Positions 7,451 to 17,445 of a DNA stretch of 64,000 bases are shown one piece after another. Under the pieces are notes generated by a model that saw only the letters and a list, made by a program, of their open reading frames with translations, had not been told where the DNA came from and made no database searches. The translations under genes and the position numbers were made by a program. The stretch covers positions 186,001 to 250,000 of the forward strand of contig NZ_LGTQ01000005.1 in the NCBI RefSeq assembly GCF_001306455.1, read 5' to 3'. Position 1 is the first letter of the stretch; every line of letters begins with the position of its first letter. This DNA comes from Jiulongibacter sediminis. GTDB lineage: Bacteria; Bacteroidota; Bacteroidia; Cytophagales; Spirosomataceae.

Positions 7451-10006
7451 TTAGAAAGGATATCCTATACCCAAATTGAAGTTAAGCCGGTAAGGGTTAT
7501 TTACCGTATTACCTTCAGCGTTTGTTATTTGTCGTTTAAAACGGAACTCATCGAGGACAAAACGGTCACCTTCATCTCTTGAAGGGTCCATGACTTTTAT
7601 ACCCCAGTCAAATCTGAACTGGAAATAGGAGAGGTCGTACCGGATACCAAAACCGGTACCCACTGCAAATTCTTTGTAGAAGCGTTTGAAATCAAAATTA
7701 GCCTTATCAAACTTCGCAGGAGTATTGATTTGATGCCATTTCCAGATGTTACCTGCATCCACAAAAGCTGCCAGTTGTATATCCCCGAAGAAACGGGCTA
7801 CTTTCTTACGGACTTCAAGGCTTCCTTCCAGTAAGATATCTCCAGCCTGAGGAATAATGTTTCCACTTGCTGTATCCGGAAAAGCTGAGCCAACCCCCAA
7901 AGCTCTGGGTGACCAGGCTCTAACTGAGTTACTACCTCCTACAAAAAAGTTCTTTTCATAGGGCAAGGATTTGTTTCCGTAGGGGTTGGCTACGCCAAAA
8001 TTCAGGCGATATGCGAGACTGCTGCTTGGAGCCAGATTAACGTATCTGCGGTAGTCCACATTAAGCTTGATAAACCTGAAATACTTTCTGACGGTATCGG
8101 GTGAATTGAAGTCAGACCGTAAAGGAAACAGCTTCTCGATAAAACCAATCTGATCCTTATTTTGAGAAAGATTAAGCAAGGTTCCGCCGGATTCGATACT
8201 GATTCTCAGGAACTTTGAGCTTCCGTAGGGTTCCTGTAAATTTTGGTCGTTATAAACGTAAGATCCGTTGATGCTGCTTACAAATTGTGGGTCAAAAGTG
8301 GTTTTGATATTATTTCCCAGATTGGCTTGGTTGACCAATTCATCATAGAAACTTTTGCCGGCCGGGTCATTCAGGTTGTAGTTGGTATTAATCAGGTTAG
8401 CGTCAAGTGGAGAAAAAATGATGGTGGTATGTCTGGAAGGCTGCCAGCGGTAAGTGCTGGTTAATCTGAAGTTTAATCGATTACCCCAAAAGGGCTCAGA
8501 ATAATTAAATCCGGCTCCGAATTGAGATCTTGGGTTTTTCAGTTTGAGTTTCTCAATGTCTTTACCGAAAAAACTGATATTCGGATAAGTTACACTCAGG
8601 TTAGTGCCTATTTCCCAGCTACCTCTCACGTCTGTTGTACCCAAGGGGGAAGGCTGCCCTTCTCTGAAAATTCGGCCGCTAGCCTCAAAAAGTTCAAGTC
8701 TTTTCGTCCAGTTTCTGGCTGTCAATGTTACCGGTACACCAAAGCCTAGGAAGCTGGAGCCACTGTTATAAACGTGGTTTAAACCAGGACCGGTGCTAAA
8801 GGAGTACTTTGGCATTTGAGGGGCGAAATACTCAAGTGTTACTTCATCGTCGTTGATCGGGAAAACCTGTGAGCTCGCGAAAGAGAACTGATTTAAAAGT
8901 CCGATTTGCCTTTGTGTTTCAGAAACTGAACTGACGTCATAAAGCTCGCCCGGGCGGGTGGTGACTTTATTATCCAGGAGTCTTTCATTGAGGCTTTTAT
9001 TCAGCGTAATATACTTAACGCCATTGATGACAGTGGTATCCGCGGAAACATTGACGTCTGTATTATAAGGGTCAAATCCTTTGAAAATAACCTCACTAAC
9101 CCGATAGCTTTTGTGTCTCGCATTCCCCGGCGGGTTTAAAACCATTATTCTCAGGTTTCCGTGTTTTTCCTCTTCGAACTTCTGCAAATCATAAGAATGA
9201 TTGAAAGCTTCATGCTCGATATATTGACTTAAAAACTCAAAGTATCCGTTTTCCTTGGCTAAAAGTTCAAGTCGGGCTTTTTCGGCCTGAACTTTACGAA
9301 TATCAAAAAGATCTCCGGTTTTTATTCTTCTTTCATCCTTATGGGCTGTAATAAGGCTGTCCAGTTTTCGGTCGGGGATGTCGTAAAAAACGGTATCTAT
9401 TCTATAGCCCCGGCCTTCTTTTATTTCATAGGTTAATTTATATTTTTCAGTCGTGATCAGAGTGTCCAGATCATAAGCAACTGAGGCATCTCTATATCCG
9501 ATATCTTTGAGGTAACGCTCAATTCGCCCTGAGGTTTCTTTCATGTCCTCCTCACTGAGAACCGTTTGAGGTTCGCCTATATTTCTCCAAAACCATCCGT
9601 TTTCCTTTTCAATATTCTCTTCAAGTCTGCTCGTTTTGCGTTTAAGCTTAGTTTTCGCCCTTTCAGTTTTTTGATTTCCGGTATATTCTGTCGGGTATTG
9701 GGCTAATTGACGTTCGGCATTGAGTAATTTCTGAGCTTGTTTTGTAGAATCATAGGTATTCAAACCAAAATTGTACATCCAAACCCTTGGAGTGAATTGT
9801 ATAAATGGAAGATTTAGCGGCTTGCTGTTTGGTCGCTGTTCTAAGGGTATAAGGTCAGCCAAATCTTCGCTATGAATGGCCGAGTTGCCACTGAAATCTT
9901 GTTCTGCTAAAAGGTATTCGTTTTCTTTGAGCTGAATCTGGCGACTGCAGGAAAAGGCTGTGATGCTAAAGGCCAGCAGCAATATGTAGTTGATAGATGT
10001 TTTCAA
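7451..10006 (-). CDS. tamL: TamL-type outer-membrane BamA/TamA-family lipoprotein
   Basis: 851 residues. The N-terminus has a short hydrophobic signal ending in ITAFSC, a plausible lipobox, as in the Bacteroidota TamL proteins that take the place of TamA. Residues about 20-400 hold POTRA-like repeats (for example EIKEGRGYRIDTVFYDIP), and residues about 430-851 form the beta-barrel of the Omp85 superfamily (FFVGGSNSVRAWSPRALG, and C-terminal YRLNFNLGIGYPF ending in Phe). Role: assembly or transport of outer-membrane components with a TamB partner, which is not in the window. The only start in place is TTG at 10006, with AGGAGG a few bases upstream. Divergent from trmH, a common pairing in this phylum. 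Confidence 0.88.
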   Translation of the reverse strand: MKTSINYILLLAFSITAFSCSRQIQLKENEYLLAEQDFSGNSAIHSEDLADLIPLEQRPNSKPLNLPFIQFTPRVWMYNFGLNTYDSTKQAQKLLNAERQLAQYPTEYTGNQKTERAKTKLKRKTSRLEENIEKENGWFWRNIGEPQTVLSEEDMKETSGRIERYLKDIGYRDASVAYDLDTLITTEKYKLTYEIKEGRGYRIDTVFYDIPDRKLDSLITAHKDERRIKTGDLFDIRKVQAEKARLELLAKENGYFEFLSQYIEHEAFNHSYDLQKFEEEKHGNLRIMVLNPPGNARHKSYRVSEVIFKGFDPYNTDVNVSADTTVINGVKYITLNKSLNERLLDNKVTTRPGELYDVSSVSETQRQIGLLNQFSFASSQVFPINDDEVTLEYFAPQMPKYSFSTGPGLNHVYNSGSSFLGFGVPVTLTARNWTKRLELFEASGRIFREGQPSPLGTTDVRGSWEIGTNLSVTYPNISFFGKDIEKLKLKNPRSQFGAGFNYSEPFWGNRLNFRLTSTYRWQPSRHTTIIFSPLDANLINTNYNLNDPAGKSFYDELVNQANLGNNIKTTFDPQFVSSINGSYVYNDQNLQEPYGSSKFLRISIESGGTLLNLSQNKDQIGFIEKLFPLRSDFNSPDTVRKYFRFIKLNVDYRRYVNLAPSSSLAYRLNFGVANPYGNKSLPYEKNFFVGGSNSVRAWSPRALGVGSAFPDTASGNIIPQAGDILLEGSLEVRKKVARFFGDIQLAAFVDAGNIWKWHQINTPAKFDKANFDFKRFYKEFAVGTGFGIRYDLSYFQFRFDWGIKVMDPSRDEGDRFVLDEFRFKRQITNAEGNTVNNPYRLNFNLGIGYPF

Positions 10007-10061
10007 TACCTCCTGATAGAAAAAGAAAGCTTTATTTTGATAACGTTAAAGTGCTAAAAAA

Positions 10062-10793
10062 GTGATTGGCCTTAGTAAACAAAAGCAAAAATACATTCAA
10101 TCATTGCATAATAAAAAATACCGTAATCAATATGGTGTTTTTCTGGTCGAGGGGCAAAAATCGATCCACGAGCTTCTGAATTCTGATTTTGAGATCGATG
10201 AGGCTTTCCTGACAGCAGAAGCCTCGGAAAGTTTAGGCTTAAAGTTGAATGTAACAATCTGTAAAGCAGATGAAATATCAAAGGTGAGCTCCTTCAGGTC
10301 AAATAGCTTTGGCGTATTAGTGGTCAAAATGAAAGAAAATATACCTCCTGACCTCAATGTCAAAGGCTGGATACTTGTCTTAGACCAAATCAATGATCCC
10401 GGAAATCTTGGTACAATTATTAGAACAGCCGATTGGTATGGTGTTAAGCATATTGTGTGTTCAGAAAACACGGTGGAGTTTTATAATCCAAAAGTAATCA
10501 GCTCTACCATGGGTTCGTTCAGTCGAATTACTCCTTATTATGCAGATATTTCTTCATTTTTGGAGCAATGCAGTTTGCCTGTTTACGGAGCCTACCTGAA
10601 CGGTGAAAACGTGCACAGGCATCAATTTCCGGAATCGGGTGTGTTAGTGATAGGTTCTGAATCGCATGGTATTGATCGGCAACTGGAAAGCCTGATCACT
10701 CGAAAAATAACAATACCTTCTTTCGGAAAAGCAGAATCACTTAATGCCGGCGTGGCCACGGCCATTTTACTTGATAATATTAGTAGAGGCTGA
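10062..10793 (+). CDS. TrmH/SpoU-family RNA 2'-O-methyltransferase
   Basis: 243 residues. An N-terminal L30e-like RNA-binding part (about 1-95, with RNQYGVFLVEGQKSIHELL) precedes the SPOUT knot domain. All three SpoU motifs are visible: NDPGNLGTIIRTADWYG (motif 1), VIGSESHGI (motif 2) and IPSFGKAESLNAGVATAILL (motif 3), which form the deep trefoil knot that binds S-adenosylmethionine. The target, rRNA or tRNA, cannot be told from sequence. It uses a GTG start. The stop abuts the stop of the convergent pdxH. Confidence 0.92.
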   Translation: MIGLSKQKQKYIQSLHNKKYRNQYGVFLVEGQKSIHELLNSDFEIDEAFLTAEASESLGLKLNVTICKADEISKVSSFRSNSFGVLVVKMKENIPPDLNVKGWILVLDQINDPGNLGTIIRTADWYGVKHIVCSENTVEFYNPKVISSTMGSFSRITPYYADISSFLEQCSLPVYGAYLNGENVHRHQFPESGVLVIGSESHGIDRQLESLITRKITIPSFGKAESLNAGVATAILLDNISRG

Positions 10794-11462
10794 TCATGGG
10801 CTGAGTCGCTCTCTTATCCAGTAATTTTCTTTCTTCGTATAAATCAAACGGTCATGAAGACGACTTGGTCGACCCTGCCAAAACTCTATGCTCTCAGGCA
10901 ATAACCTGTAACCGCCCCAATAAGGTGGTTTCGGAATAGGGTTGACTTCCCTGAATTTCTCCTCCAGTAGTGCATTTTTTTCTTCCAGAACCGCTCTTGA
11001 ATGTATAACCGAGCTTTGATTACTCACCCAGGCTCCGATTTGGCTACCTCGGGGGCGACTATTGAAATATTGGATAGACTCTTCTTCCGATACTTTTTCA
11101 ATTTGGCCTTCAATCCTCACCTGACGTTCCATATGATCCCAAAAGAAAGTTATAGCAGCCACGGGGTTTTGAGCCATTTCTTCACCTTTATGGCTGAGAT
11201 AATTGGAGAAAAATACAAACCCCGCGTCATCAAGACCCTTTAAAAGGAGAATTCTGGCAGATGGCTTTTGATTTTTAATGGTTGAAAGTGTAAAAGCATT
11301 GGGTTCTTTTACCTCGCTTTCTTTGGCCTCTTGCATCCATTGATGAAATAGAGCAAATGGCTCCATTCCCGCTTCAGATTCCAGAAGTTGTCCTTTGGTG
11401 TAATTGACCCTCATCCCAGAGAGTTGTTCATCTTTATTCTTCATTCCAACCATTTCTGTCAT
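10794..11462 (-). CDS. pdxH: Pyridoxamine 5'-phosphate oxidase
   Basis: FMN enzyme that makes pyridoxal 5'-phosphate from pyridoxamine or pyridoxine phosphate. The 222-residue protein has the FMN-binding region ARILLLKGLDDAGFVFFSNYLSHKG, the QIGAWVSNQSS segment and the characteristic C-terminus (WRGGYR-like WGGYRLLPESIEFWQGRPSRLHDR, ending RERLSP). Length is normal. The start at 11462 fits a promoter whose -7 box lies about 30 bases upstream; internal Met at residues 4 and 7 are alternatives. PLP made here would serve enzymes such as the nearby HemL. Confidence 0.95.
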   Translation of the reverse strand: MTEMVGMKNKDEQLSGMRVNYTKGQLLESEAGMEPFALFHQWMQEAKESEVKEPNAFTLSTIKNQKPSARILLLKGLDDAGFVFFSNYLSHKGEEMAQNPVAAITFFWDHMERQVRIEGQIEKVSEEESIQYFNSRPRGSQIGAWVSNQSSVIHSRAVLEEKNALLEEKFREVNPIPKPPYWGGYRLLPESIEFWQGRPSRLHDRLIYTKKENYWIRERLSP

Positions 11463-11490
11463 TTCGGCGTATTATTAATAAATTGCAGCC

Positions 11491-11522
11491 CAAATATAGA
11501 ACCAAGATTCTGGTGAAAACAA
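11491..11522 (-). promoter_or_regulatory. Promoter of pdxH
   Basis: On the minus strand TTG, 21 bases, then TATATTTG: a good fit to the Bacteroidota pattern TTG-N19-21-TAnnTTTG. Transcription would start about 20 bases before the ATG at 11462. Confidence 0.6.
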
Positions 11523-11571
11523 CTCCGGTGGGTCGGAGCCGATTTTTTTCGGATTGATTAAAACTTAAGAA

Positions 11572-13731
11572 ATGAACGTAAACGAAGAGAACAAAGACGA
11601 GCTGGCTAATATGCCTGAAGAGACAAAAGGTAAAGAAGGCGTGATTAATGAGGCTGTAAATGGTGGAGAAAACCAGGCTGTAGAAGAAAAGGCAGAAGAG
11701 CCGTCAGTTGAGAAAAAAGAAGAGGAGGTGCCTAAAGAAAAAGAAGCTACTCCGGAACCGGAGGTTATAGAAGGGGAGGAAACAGAAGAATCTGTCCTTG
11801 TTGAAGCTTTCTCAGAAGAACCAACAAAGGTTGAATCTGTAGTGGAAAAAGAGCCGGAAGTTGCTTCCGTAGAATCTGCTGAAGAAGATAAAGGTAAAGA
11901 AGAAGCTTCCGGTGAGGATATTGAGGAACTGGAAGATGATACTGCAGAGCATTTCTCTTCGGATGACATAGATGTTGACGGTTACGATAAAAAGGACTTT
12001 GTAGCTTTGGCAGAACGCATGGCCGATGCTATCAAAAAATCAACCGTCAATATTAATGACGTTCGTAATATTGACGCAGTATATAAGGATATCAGAAGTG
12101 CCTATGATGAAATTCACGGTTCAGAGGTAGACGAGGCCAAAGAAGCCTATATCAAAGCCAACGGTTCTGACGATGGTTTCGCTTACAAAAACGATAATTA
12201 CGATATTCGTTTCGAGTCTTTGATGATTCAGATCAGAGATGAAAGACGTGATTTCTACAAAAAGTATGACGCTCTTCGCGAGGATTATTTTGAGCGAAAA
12301 ACCAAATTACTTGATCGCCTCAGAGAGGTTGTAGATCAGGAAGAAAAAGGAGGCTCAAAAGAAAACTGGGAAGCATTTAAGGCCATACAGAATGAGTGGC
12401 GTGATGCCGGCAATGTGAGCTCACCGCATAATGGAGCCCTTTGGTCTGCTTATAATGCTTTGCTTGATCGTTATTTTGACATCAGAAGTATTCAGAATGA
12501 ACTGAAAGAGCTTGACAGAAAGAAAAACCTGGAAGTTCGGGAAGGTTTTGTAGAGAAGGTTGAGGAGATTGCCAAAAGCCTGGCAAATCAGGAGCTGACT
12601 GGTTCTATCATGAAAATGGCCAATGAGCACCTGAATGAGTACAAACATACCGGACCGGGGCCAAGAGCTGAGCAGGAGAAGCTCTGGGAGCGAATGAAGG
12701 CTGCGTTTGATGTCATTTATGATAAAAAAAGAGCTCAGGATACTGAGGGGCAGAAGCTCATGGAGGAAATTTATACCGCTAAAGCCTCGCTGGTTGAAAA
12801 ACTAAAGCCTTATGTTGAATTCGCGAGTGACCGGATTAATGACTGGAACGCCAAAACCAAGGAGGTTCTTGAGATTCAGGAACAATGGAATAAGCTGAAA
12901 GGCCCGATGCCTCGTGATAAAGCAAAAGATACAAGTAAGGCTTTTTGGGGAGCTTTGAAGGGTTTCTTTAAAGCTAAGTCGAACTTCTTTAACGAACTTG
13001 AAGCAGAGCGGAAGGTTAACCTTGAGGCCAAAGAGAAGTTATGTAAAGAGGTGGAAGATCTTGTAAAAGAGGGTGACGTTTCCGCCGATAATACCAACCG
13101 GGTGATTCAGCTTCAAAAGGAATGGAAAGGCGTTGGTCATGTACCTCAAAAGCAAAAAGACAGTATTTACAAAAGATTTAAAAAAGCTTGTGATGCATTT
13201 TTTGATCTGAAAAGAGCCGGAAGTGCCGAGCAGCAGAAAGAATACGAGGAAAACCTCAAGGCTAAACAAGATTTGTGTGCGTCTATAGAGAAAGAGGTCA
13301 AAGAAAAGGATACAGACTTATCTAAACTGCCGGAGTACAAAAAGCAATTTAATGAGATCGGATTTGTGCCCAGAAAGGACATGAAGAAGATTCAGAAACG
13401 TTTTGTAGATGCCATCAACTCTTATGTGGTAAATACGACTGAAATCGATAAAGACGAAAAAGATAAACTGCTTTTGAAAAATGAAGTTGATGTTACCCTT
13501 AAAACCGGTGGTAATCCGAAAGCGATGCATCGTCAGGAAAATGATTTGAGAAGAAAGCTGAAATCCCTTGAAGATGAAATCAATCAGCTGAAAACAAACA
13601 TTGAGTTCTTTGGTCGTTCAAAAGGTGCAGAGAAAATCAAAGCTGAATATGAGAAGAAAATCAGTAAAGCTGAGGATGAGGCGGTTAAGATCAAGGATAA
13701 GATTGATCTGATTAGAGCTGCCACAGAATGA
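11572..13731 (+). CDS. DUF349-repeat protein with acidic N-terminal tail
   Basis: 719 residues. Residues 1-135 are strongly acidic and low in complexity (E/K/V/P-rich), probably disordered. From about residue 140 on, DUF349 helical repeats recur, each with a W-x(n)-I/V-Q-x-E/Q-W pattern (AIQNEWRDAGNV, IQEQWNKLKGP, LQKEWKGVGHV, YKKQFNEIGFV), about five in all. The last 80 residues form a long coiled coil. This architecture is common in Bacteroidota; the function is not established. No signal peptide, so cytoplasmic. It stands alone, upstream of tRNA-Thr. Confidence 0.85.
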   Translation: MNVNEENKDELANMPEETKGKEGVINEAVNGGENQAVEEKAEEPSVEKKEEEVPKEKEATPEPEVIEGEETEESVLVEAFSEEPTKVESVVEKEPEVASVESAEEDKGKEEASGEDIEELEDDTAEHFSSDDIDVDGYDKKDFVALAERMADAIKKSTVNINDVRNIDAVYKDIRSAYDEIHGSEVDEAKEAYIKANGSDDGFAYKNDNYDIRFESLMIQIRDERRDFYKKYDALREDYFERKTKLLDRLREVVDQEEKGGSKENWEAFKAIQNEWRDAGNVSSPHNGALWSAYNALLDRYFDIRSIQNELKELDRKKNLEVREGFVEKVEEIAKSLANQELTGSIMKMANEHLNEYKHTGPGPRAEQEKLWERMKAAFDVIYDKKRAQDTEGQKLMEEIYTAKASLVEKLKPYVEFASDRINDWNAKTKEVLEIQEQWNKLKGPMPRDKAKDTSKAFWGALKGFFKAKSNFFNELEAERKVNLEAKEKLCKEVEDLVKEGDVSADNTNRVIQLQKEWKGVGHVPQKQKDSIYKRFKKACDAFFDLKRAGSAEQQKEYEENLKAKQDLCASIEKEVKEKDTDLSKLPEYKKQFNEIGFVPRKDMKKIQKRFVDAINSYVVNTTEIDKDEKDKLLLKNEVDVTLKTGGNPKAMHRQENDLRRKLKSLEDEINQLKTNIEFFGRSKGAEKIKAEYEKKISKAEDEAVKIKDKIDLIRAATE

Positions 13732-13776
13732 AGAGAAAGCTGTGGATAACTCGCATTAATTTTTTTAAGTAAAAGG

Positions 13777-13807
13777 TTTGCATTGTTATTCTGAGCTTAT
13801 ACTTTTG
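13777..13807 (+). promoter_or_regulatory. Promoter of tRNA-Thr
   Basis: TTTG (13777-13780), 19 bases, then TACTTTTG (13800-13807): an exact match to the Bacteroidota sigma-A promoter. The tRNA begins 50 bases downstream, leaving a short 5' leader to be removed by RNase P. Confidence 0.8.
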
Positions 13808-13857
13808 CATCACAATTTCAAAACGGCATCAAAATTGTAGTTTGAAACTGTGAAAAA

Positions 13858-13930
<73 letters not shown>

Positions 13931-13939
13931 CTTAAAAAT

Positions 13940-13969
13940 GAAGGAGTTACAGAAATGTAACTCCTTTTT
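13940..13969 (+). terminator. Terminator of tRNA-Thr
   Basis: AAGGAGTTACA pairs perfectly with TGTAACTCCTT around a GAAA tetraloop and is followed by T residues. It starts 11 bases after the tRNA. Confidence 0.9.
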
Positions 13970-14376
13970 GTTGTGCCCGTTGCGTAACAAATTGCGTAAC
14001 AAAAGACTCAATACCAAAACTTGTGGAGAGGTCATTATTCGGAGAGGTTTGAAAAAGCCTAAATAGGTAAAAATCAATAGTTCTAGGACCGCGGAAATGA
14101 GGTCTGAATGCATTGATTTTGGTATTGAATAACCTCAAAGGATCCTTTGTACTAAAGTAAATCAAGATGGTCTAATAGTGGATTTAGATGGTCCTTGCTG
14201 ACGTATTTGGGATTTTTGGGTCCCGCTGTCTCTGCTGTCTCATTTTGATTTCAATTCTTCCTCTTTTTGAGTCTTTCAGGTCTGTCTTATTCGTGTTCCT
14301 CATCAGAATTCTTTAACCTTGTGTTACCAATATTTTTCTGGCCTTAAGCCTTTCGATTTATTAATAACCTTACCCT
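13970..14376 (+). other. Gene-free stretch downstream of tRNA-Thr
   Basis: About 400 bases with no convincing gene on either strand. It contains a tandem 12-bp repeat, TTGCGTAACAAA, at 13980-13991 and 13992-14003, just behind the tRNA terminator. Sequence of this sort beside a tRNA can be a leftover of an integration event, but no second copy of the tRNA 3' end was seen elsewhere in the window. No promoter of good quality was found before the kelch gene. Confidence 0.5.
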
Positions 14377-15354
14377 ATGAAATTTGTTAGATTTCTGACT
14401 CTATTTATCAGTTTCAGCTTTTTTACTCGGGTTCAGGCCCAGCAATGGGAGACCTTAGACCTTTCTACCAGCTGTACCAAAAGACACGAGGCCTCTTTGG
14501 TTTCTGTGGGCGATAAAGTGTTTTTGCTCGGTGGCCGGGGTATTAAACCGGTAGAAATTCTGGATACAAAAACCCAAACCTGGACCAAAGGGGCTGATAC
14601 GCCTATAGAATTCCACCACTTTCAGGCCGTGGCCTATGATAATGAAATCTACGTGGCTGCGGCGTTTACGGGGACTCAATTGTTTCCTCATGAGACGCCT
14701 ATTGAGCATATGTACATTTATAATGTTGATTCAGATACCTGGCGAGAAGGTCCGTCTTTACCTAAAGATCGCCTGAGAGGGGCTGCCGGCTGTGTGGTGT
14801 ATGATGATAAATTATACTTTGTTGGCGGAGCTTTGGATGGCCATTGGGACGGGCACGTTACCTGGGTGGATGTCTTTAATCCGGAAACCCAAAGCTGGCA
14901 AAAGCTTGCCGATGCTCCTAATGCCCGGGATCATGTAAGTATTGGGGTAATTGATGGTAAAATCTACGTGGCGGGCGGCAGACGTACTTCCGGAAAAATC
15001 GGGAAGTTTCTGGATTTAACAGAAGCCGTGGTGGACGTCTATGATATAGCAAACAATAGCTGGGAAACCTTGCCTGCGAGCTCAAATATCCCTACCCAAA
15101 GAGCAGGTGCATCTGCTGTGGTGATGGATCAGCAATTGCTCATTATCGGTGGCGAAAGTGGTGTTCAAAAGCAAGCTCATAATGAAGTGGAAGCCTTTGA
15201 TCCTGAAACAGGGCAATGGAAGAAATTGTCTAGTCTGAACCGTGGACGACATGGCACCGGGGCGGCTCTCATCAACGGTAAAATATACACAGCAGCCGGT
15301 TGCGGAAACAGCGGAGGAACTCCTGAGCTGGATTCGGTGGAGGTGTACGAATAA
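14377..15354 (+). CDS. Exported kelch-repeat beta-propeller protein
   Basis: 325 residues. A signal peptide (1-21, ending VQAQQ) targets it to the periplasm or outside. Six kelch repeats follow, each with a GG or AA/AG pair and a later W (for example VFLLGGRG...QTW, LYFVGGALDGHW...QSW, IYVAGGRR...NSW, LLIIGGES...GQW), which would make a six-bladed propeller. Relatives include N-acetylneuraminate epimerase-like and galactose-oxidase-like propellers, but no catalytic residues are recognised. It heads a run of exported proteins on the same strand; the DUF3237 gene follows after 52 bases. Confidence 0.82.
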   Translation: MKFVRFLTLFISFSFFTRVQAQQWETLDLSTSCTKRHEASLVSVGDKVFLLGGRGIKPVEILDTKTQTWTKGADTPIEFHHFQAVAYDNEIYVAAAFTGTQLFPHETPIEHMYIYNVDSDTWREGPSLPKDRLRGAAGCVVYDDKLYFVGGALDGHWDGHVTWVDVFNPETQSWQKLADAPNARDHVSIGVIDGKIYVAGGRRTSGKIGKFLDLTEAVVDVYDIANNSWETLPASSNIPTQRAGASAVVMDQQLLIIGGESGVQKQAHNEVEAFDPETGQWKKLSSLNRGRHGTGAALINGKIYTAAGCGNSGGTPELDSVEVYE

Positions 15355-15406
15355 AAGGTTCTGCCAAAGAAACTTTGATTTGTCGTATCCCAACCCCTTT
15401 AACCCT

Positions 15407-15943
15407 ATGAAATTGAAAATACAACTGACTATCTTTTTTGCCTTTGTATATACCTCTCTGACTTTTGCTCAGCAGGTTGATCCACCCGGCCTTGAGTTTG
15501 TTTGTGAACTCAAAGTCACCACCGACCCTACCATGATAGTCGGTCAAACGACTCATGGCGAGAGACGTATTATTCCTATCACTGGCGGAACGTTTGAAGG
15601 ACCAAACATGAAAGGCGATGTGCTTGCCGGCGGTGCTGATTATCAGTTTGTCAATGAAACCGGAAGCCGAACAGAGATAGAAGCCATTTACAGTATCAAG
15701 ACCGATGATGGCGTTTTGATTCATATCCGTAATGTAGGTCTGGTTTATCGTAACCCTGAAGTGATGGCTGCCTTGAAGGCCGGTGAGCCCATCGATTGGT
15801 CAAAAGTCTATTTCAGAGCTGCACCGAAATTTGAGGCACCGGCCGATAGTCGATACGATTGGCTTAATAATGCTCTTTTCGTTTGCAAAGGTATCCCTAC
15901 CGGGCAGGGTTATGTTAGAATCGTTGTCTGGAAAGTATTATGA
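15407..15943 (+). CDS. Exported DUF3237 (UPF0311) protein
   Basis: 178 residues. Residues 1-21 are a signal peptide (ends FAQQV). The rest is a DUF3237 beta-barrel: GTFEGPNMKGDVLAGGADYQ, then the strand pattern IEAIYSIKTDDGVLIHIRNVGLVY and YRNPE, and the WLNNALFVCKG segment near the end. The family function is not known; many members are cytoplasmic, so an exported one is worth noting. Start at ATG 15407 is chosen for the signal peptide. The stop overlaps the start of the cytochrome gene (ATGA), which points to translational coupling. Confidence 0.85.
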   Translation: MKLKIQLTIFFAFVYTSLTFAQQVDPPGLEFVCELKVTTDPTMIVGQTTHGERRIIPITGGTFEGPNMKGDVLAGGADYQFVNETGSRTEIEAIYSIKTDDGVLIHIRNVGLVYRNPEVMAALKAGEPIDWSKVYFRAAPKFEAPADSRYDWLNNALFVCKGIPTGQGYVRIVVWKVL

Positions 15944-17445
15944 AATACGTCCTTCTACTTGTTTCCGCACTGCTGTTTTCCTTTATCACCTTTACGGAGG
16001 TGGATTGGATAGAGGCGGGTTCCGGTGAAACGCTTCCTGTTGCTTTTGAAATTGAGAATCCCGGCGGGAAATTGGGCTTTGTCAATGCTTTGGGAGAGTT
16101 GGAAACGAAAAAACATCCTTTCTTTGAGCCTCTGGGAACCAACGGCCGTGCCTGTGTCACCTGCCATCAGCCGAAAAACGGTATGAGTCTTTCGGTAGAA
16201 ACGTTGAACGAGCGATGGGAACAAACACAAGGCAAAGATCCCGTTTTTGCTGCCATTGATGGTTCTGATAATCCCAAGTTGCCTCAACATTTGAGAGAAT
16301 CGCATTCACTTTTACTCAACCGAGGCCTTTTCCGTGTGGCTTTGCCCTGGCCGGTCAAAGAAGATCAGGGTCTGCCGGTAGAGCCTGAATTTACCATTGA
16401 AGTGGTCTCTGATCCCACAGGAGTTAACCTTGATCCTGATTTGGGACTGTATAGCTCCAATCCGAAAATATCAGTTTATAGAAGACCCCGACCGGTGGCT
16501 AACATGACCTACGTGATGTCGCCAGACCCCCGCTTTAATATCAAAACAGGTATTTTAGCCGCCACCGACCCTGAAACCGGAAAGACCGTAGGCATGAACA
16601 TGCTGGCGGATAGTCGCTTTTACACGCAAAAAGAGCAGGCTTTGGATGCCTATTTCGGGCATATGGAAGGAGTGAATGGCCTCACTCCAGAGGAGTTAAA
16701 TCAGCTCGTTGATTTTGAAAATAACCTGTTTATGGCTCAAAGCCATGATCGTTGGGGCAATCCGTTGGTGGTCAATGGTAAACCCGAAGGTCTTGGTCCT
16801 TTAGCCATGAAAAATAGTCCTGTCCATATTTTGGGCAACAGATCTGAGAGCCCCATTTTCCATTATTTTAATGAATGGCTGACGGATTCAGAGCAAACTA
16901 AAGACTTAACGGAAGAACAAAAGGAATTCAGACGCTCAGTGGCTCGTGGTAATGATATTTTTATGTTCCGTGAATTCTGGATCAGGGATGTGACGCATAT
17001 CAACAGTATCGGACTGGCGAATCCTATTCGACGCAGCTGTTCCACCTGCCACAATGGTCAGATGACTGGCATGGACATTGCCCCCGGCTGGGTGGATTTG
17101 GGCACCACCAATTATCCCACCTGGACGGATAATGTGATGGCCATGGAGGAGTCGGAATTGCCGGTTTTTAAATGTACTTGTAAAGAAGACGCCCCGGCCC
17201 ACCCATATTTGGGCAGGGTGATTTACACCACTGATCCCGGTCGGGCCCTGGCTACGGGCAAATGCACTGATATCGGTGCCATCACCATGCAGCAGTTCAG
17301 GGGACTTTCGGCCCGTGCCCCGTATTTTGTGAACGGCTCGGCAGCTACTTTACTGGAGCTGGTTGACTATTACGACCGCCGTTTTGATATGAAACTAAAG
17401 GAGCAGGAGAAAACGGATTTGGTCAATTTTTTAAGTGTATTATGA
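15940..17445 (+). CDS. Exported di-haem c-type cytochrome, peroxidase-like
   Basis: 501 residues with an N-terminal hydrophobic signal. Two haem c sites are visible: CVTCH at residues 72-76 and CSTCH at 367-371. The overall order, the C-terminal FRGLSARAPYFVNGSAATLLELVDYYDRRF and the ending LVNFLSVL are typical of the MauG / cytochrome c peroxidase superfamily, where that last region forms part of the second haem domain (RTAPYFHDGS in classic members). A role in oxidising a small molecule or protein in the periplasm is inferred. Start and stop overlap its neighbours by four bases (ATGA), so it is tightly coupled to the DUF3237 and OmpA-like genes. Confidence 0.83.
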   Translation: MKYVLLLVSALLFSFITFTEVDWIEAGSGETLPVAFEIENPGGKLGFVNALGELETKKHPFFEPLGTNGRACVTCHQPKNGMSLSVETLNERWEQTQGKDPVFAAIDGSDNPKLPQHLRESHSLLLNRGLFRVALPWPVKEDQGLPVEPEFTIEVVSDPTGVNLDPDLGLYSSNPKISVYRRPRPVANMTYVMSPDPRFNIKTGILAATDPETGKTVGMNMLADSRFYTQKEQALDAYFGHMEGVNGLTPEELNQLVDFENNLFMAQSHDRWGNPLVVNGKPEGLGPLAMKNSPVHILGNRSESPIFHYFNEWLTDSEQTKDLTEEQKEFRRSVARGNDIFMFREFWIRDVTHINSIGLANPIRRSCSTCHNGQMTGMDIAPGWVDLGTTNYPTWTDNVMAMEESELPVFKCTCKEDAPAHPYLGRVIYTTDPGRALATGKCTDIGAITMQQFRGLSARAPYFVNGSAATLLELVDYYDRRFDMKLKEQEKTDLVNFLSVL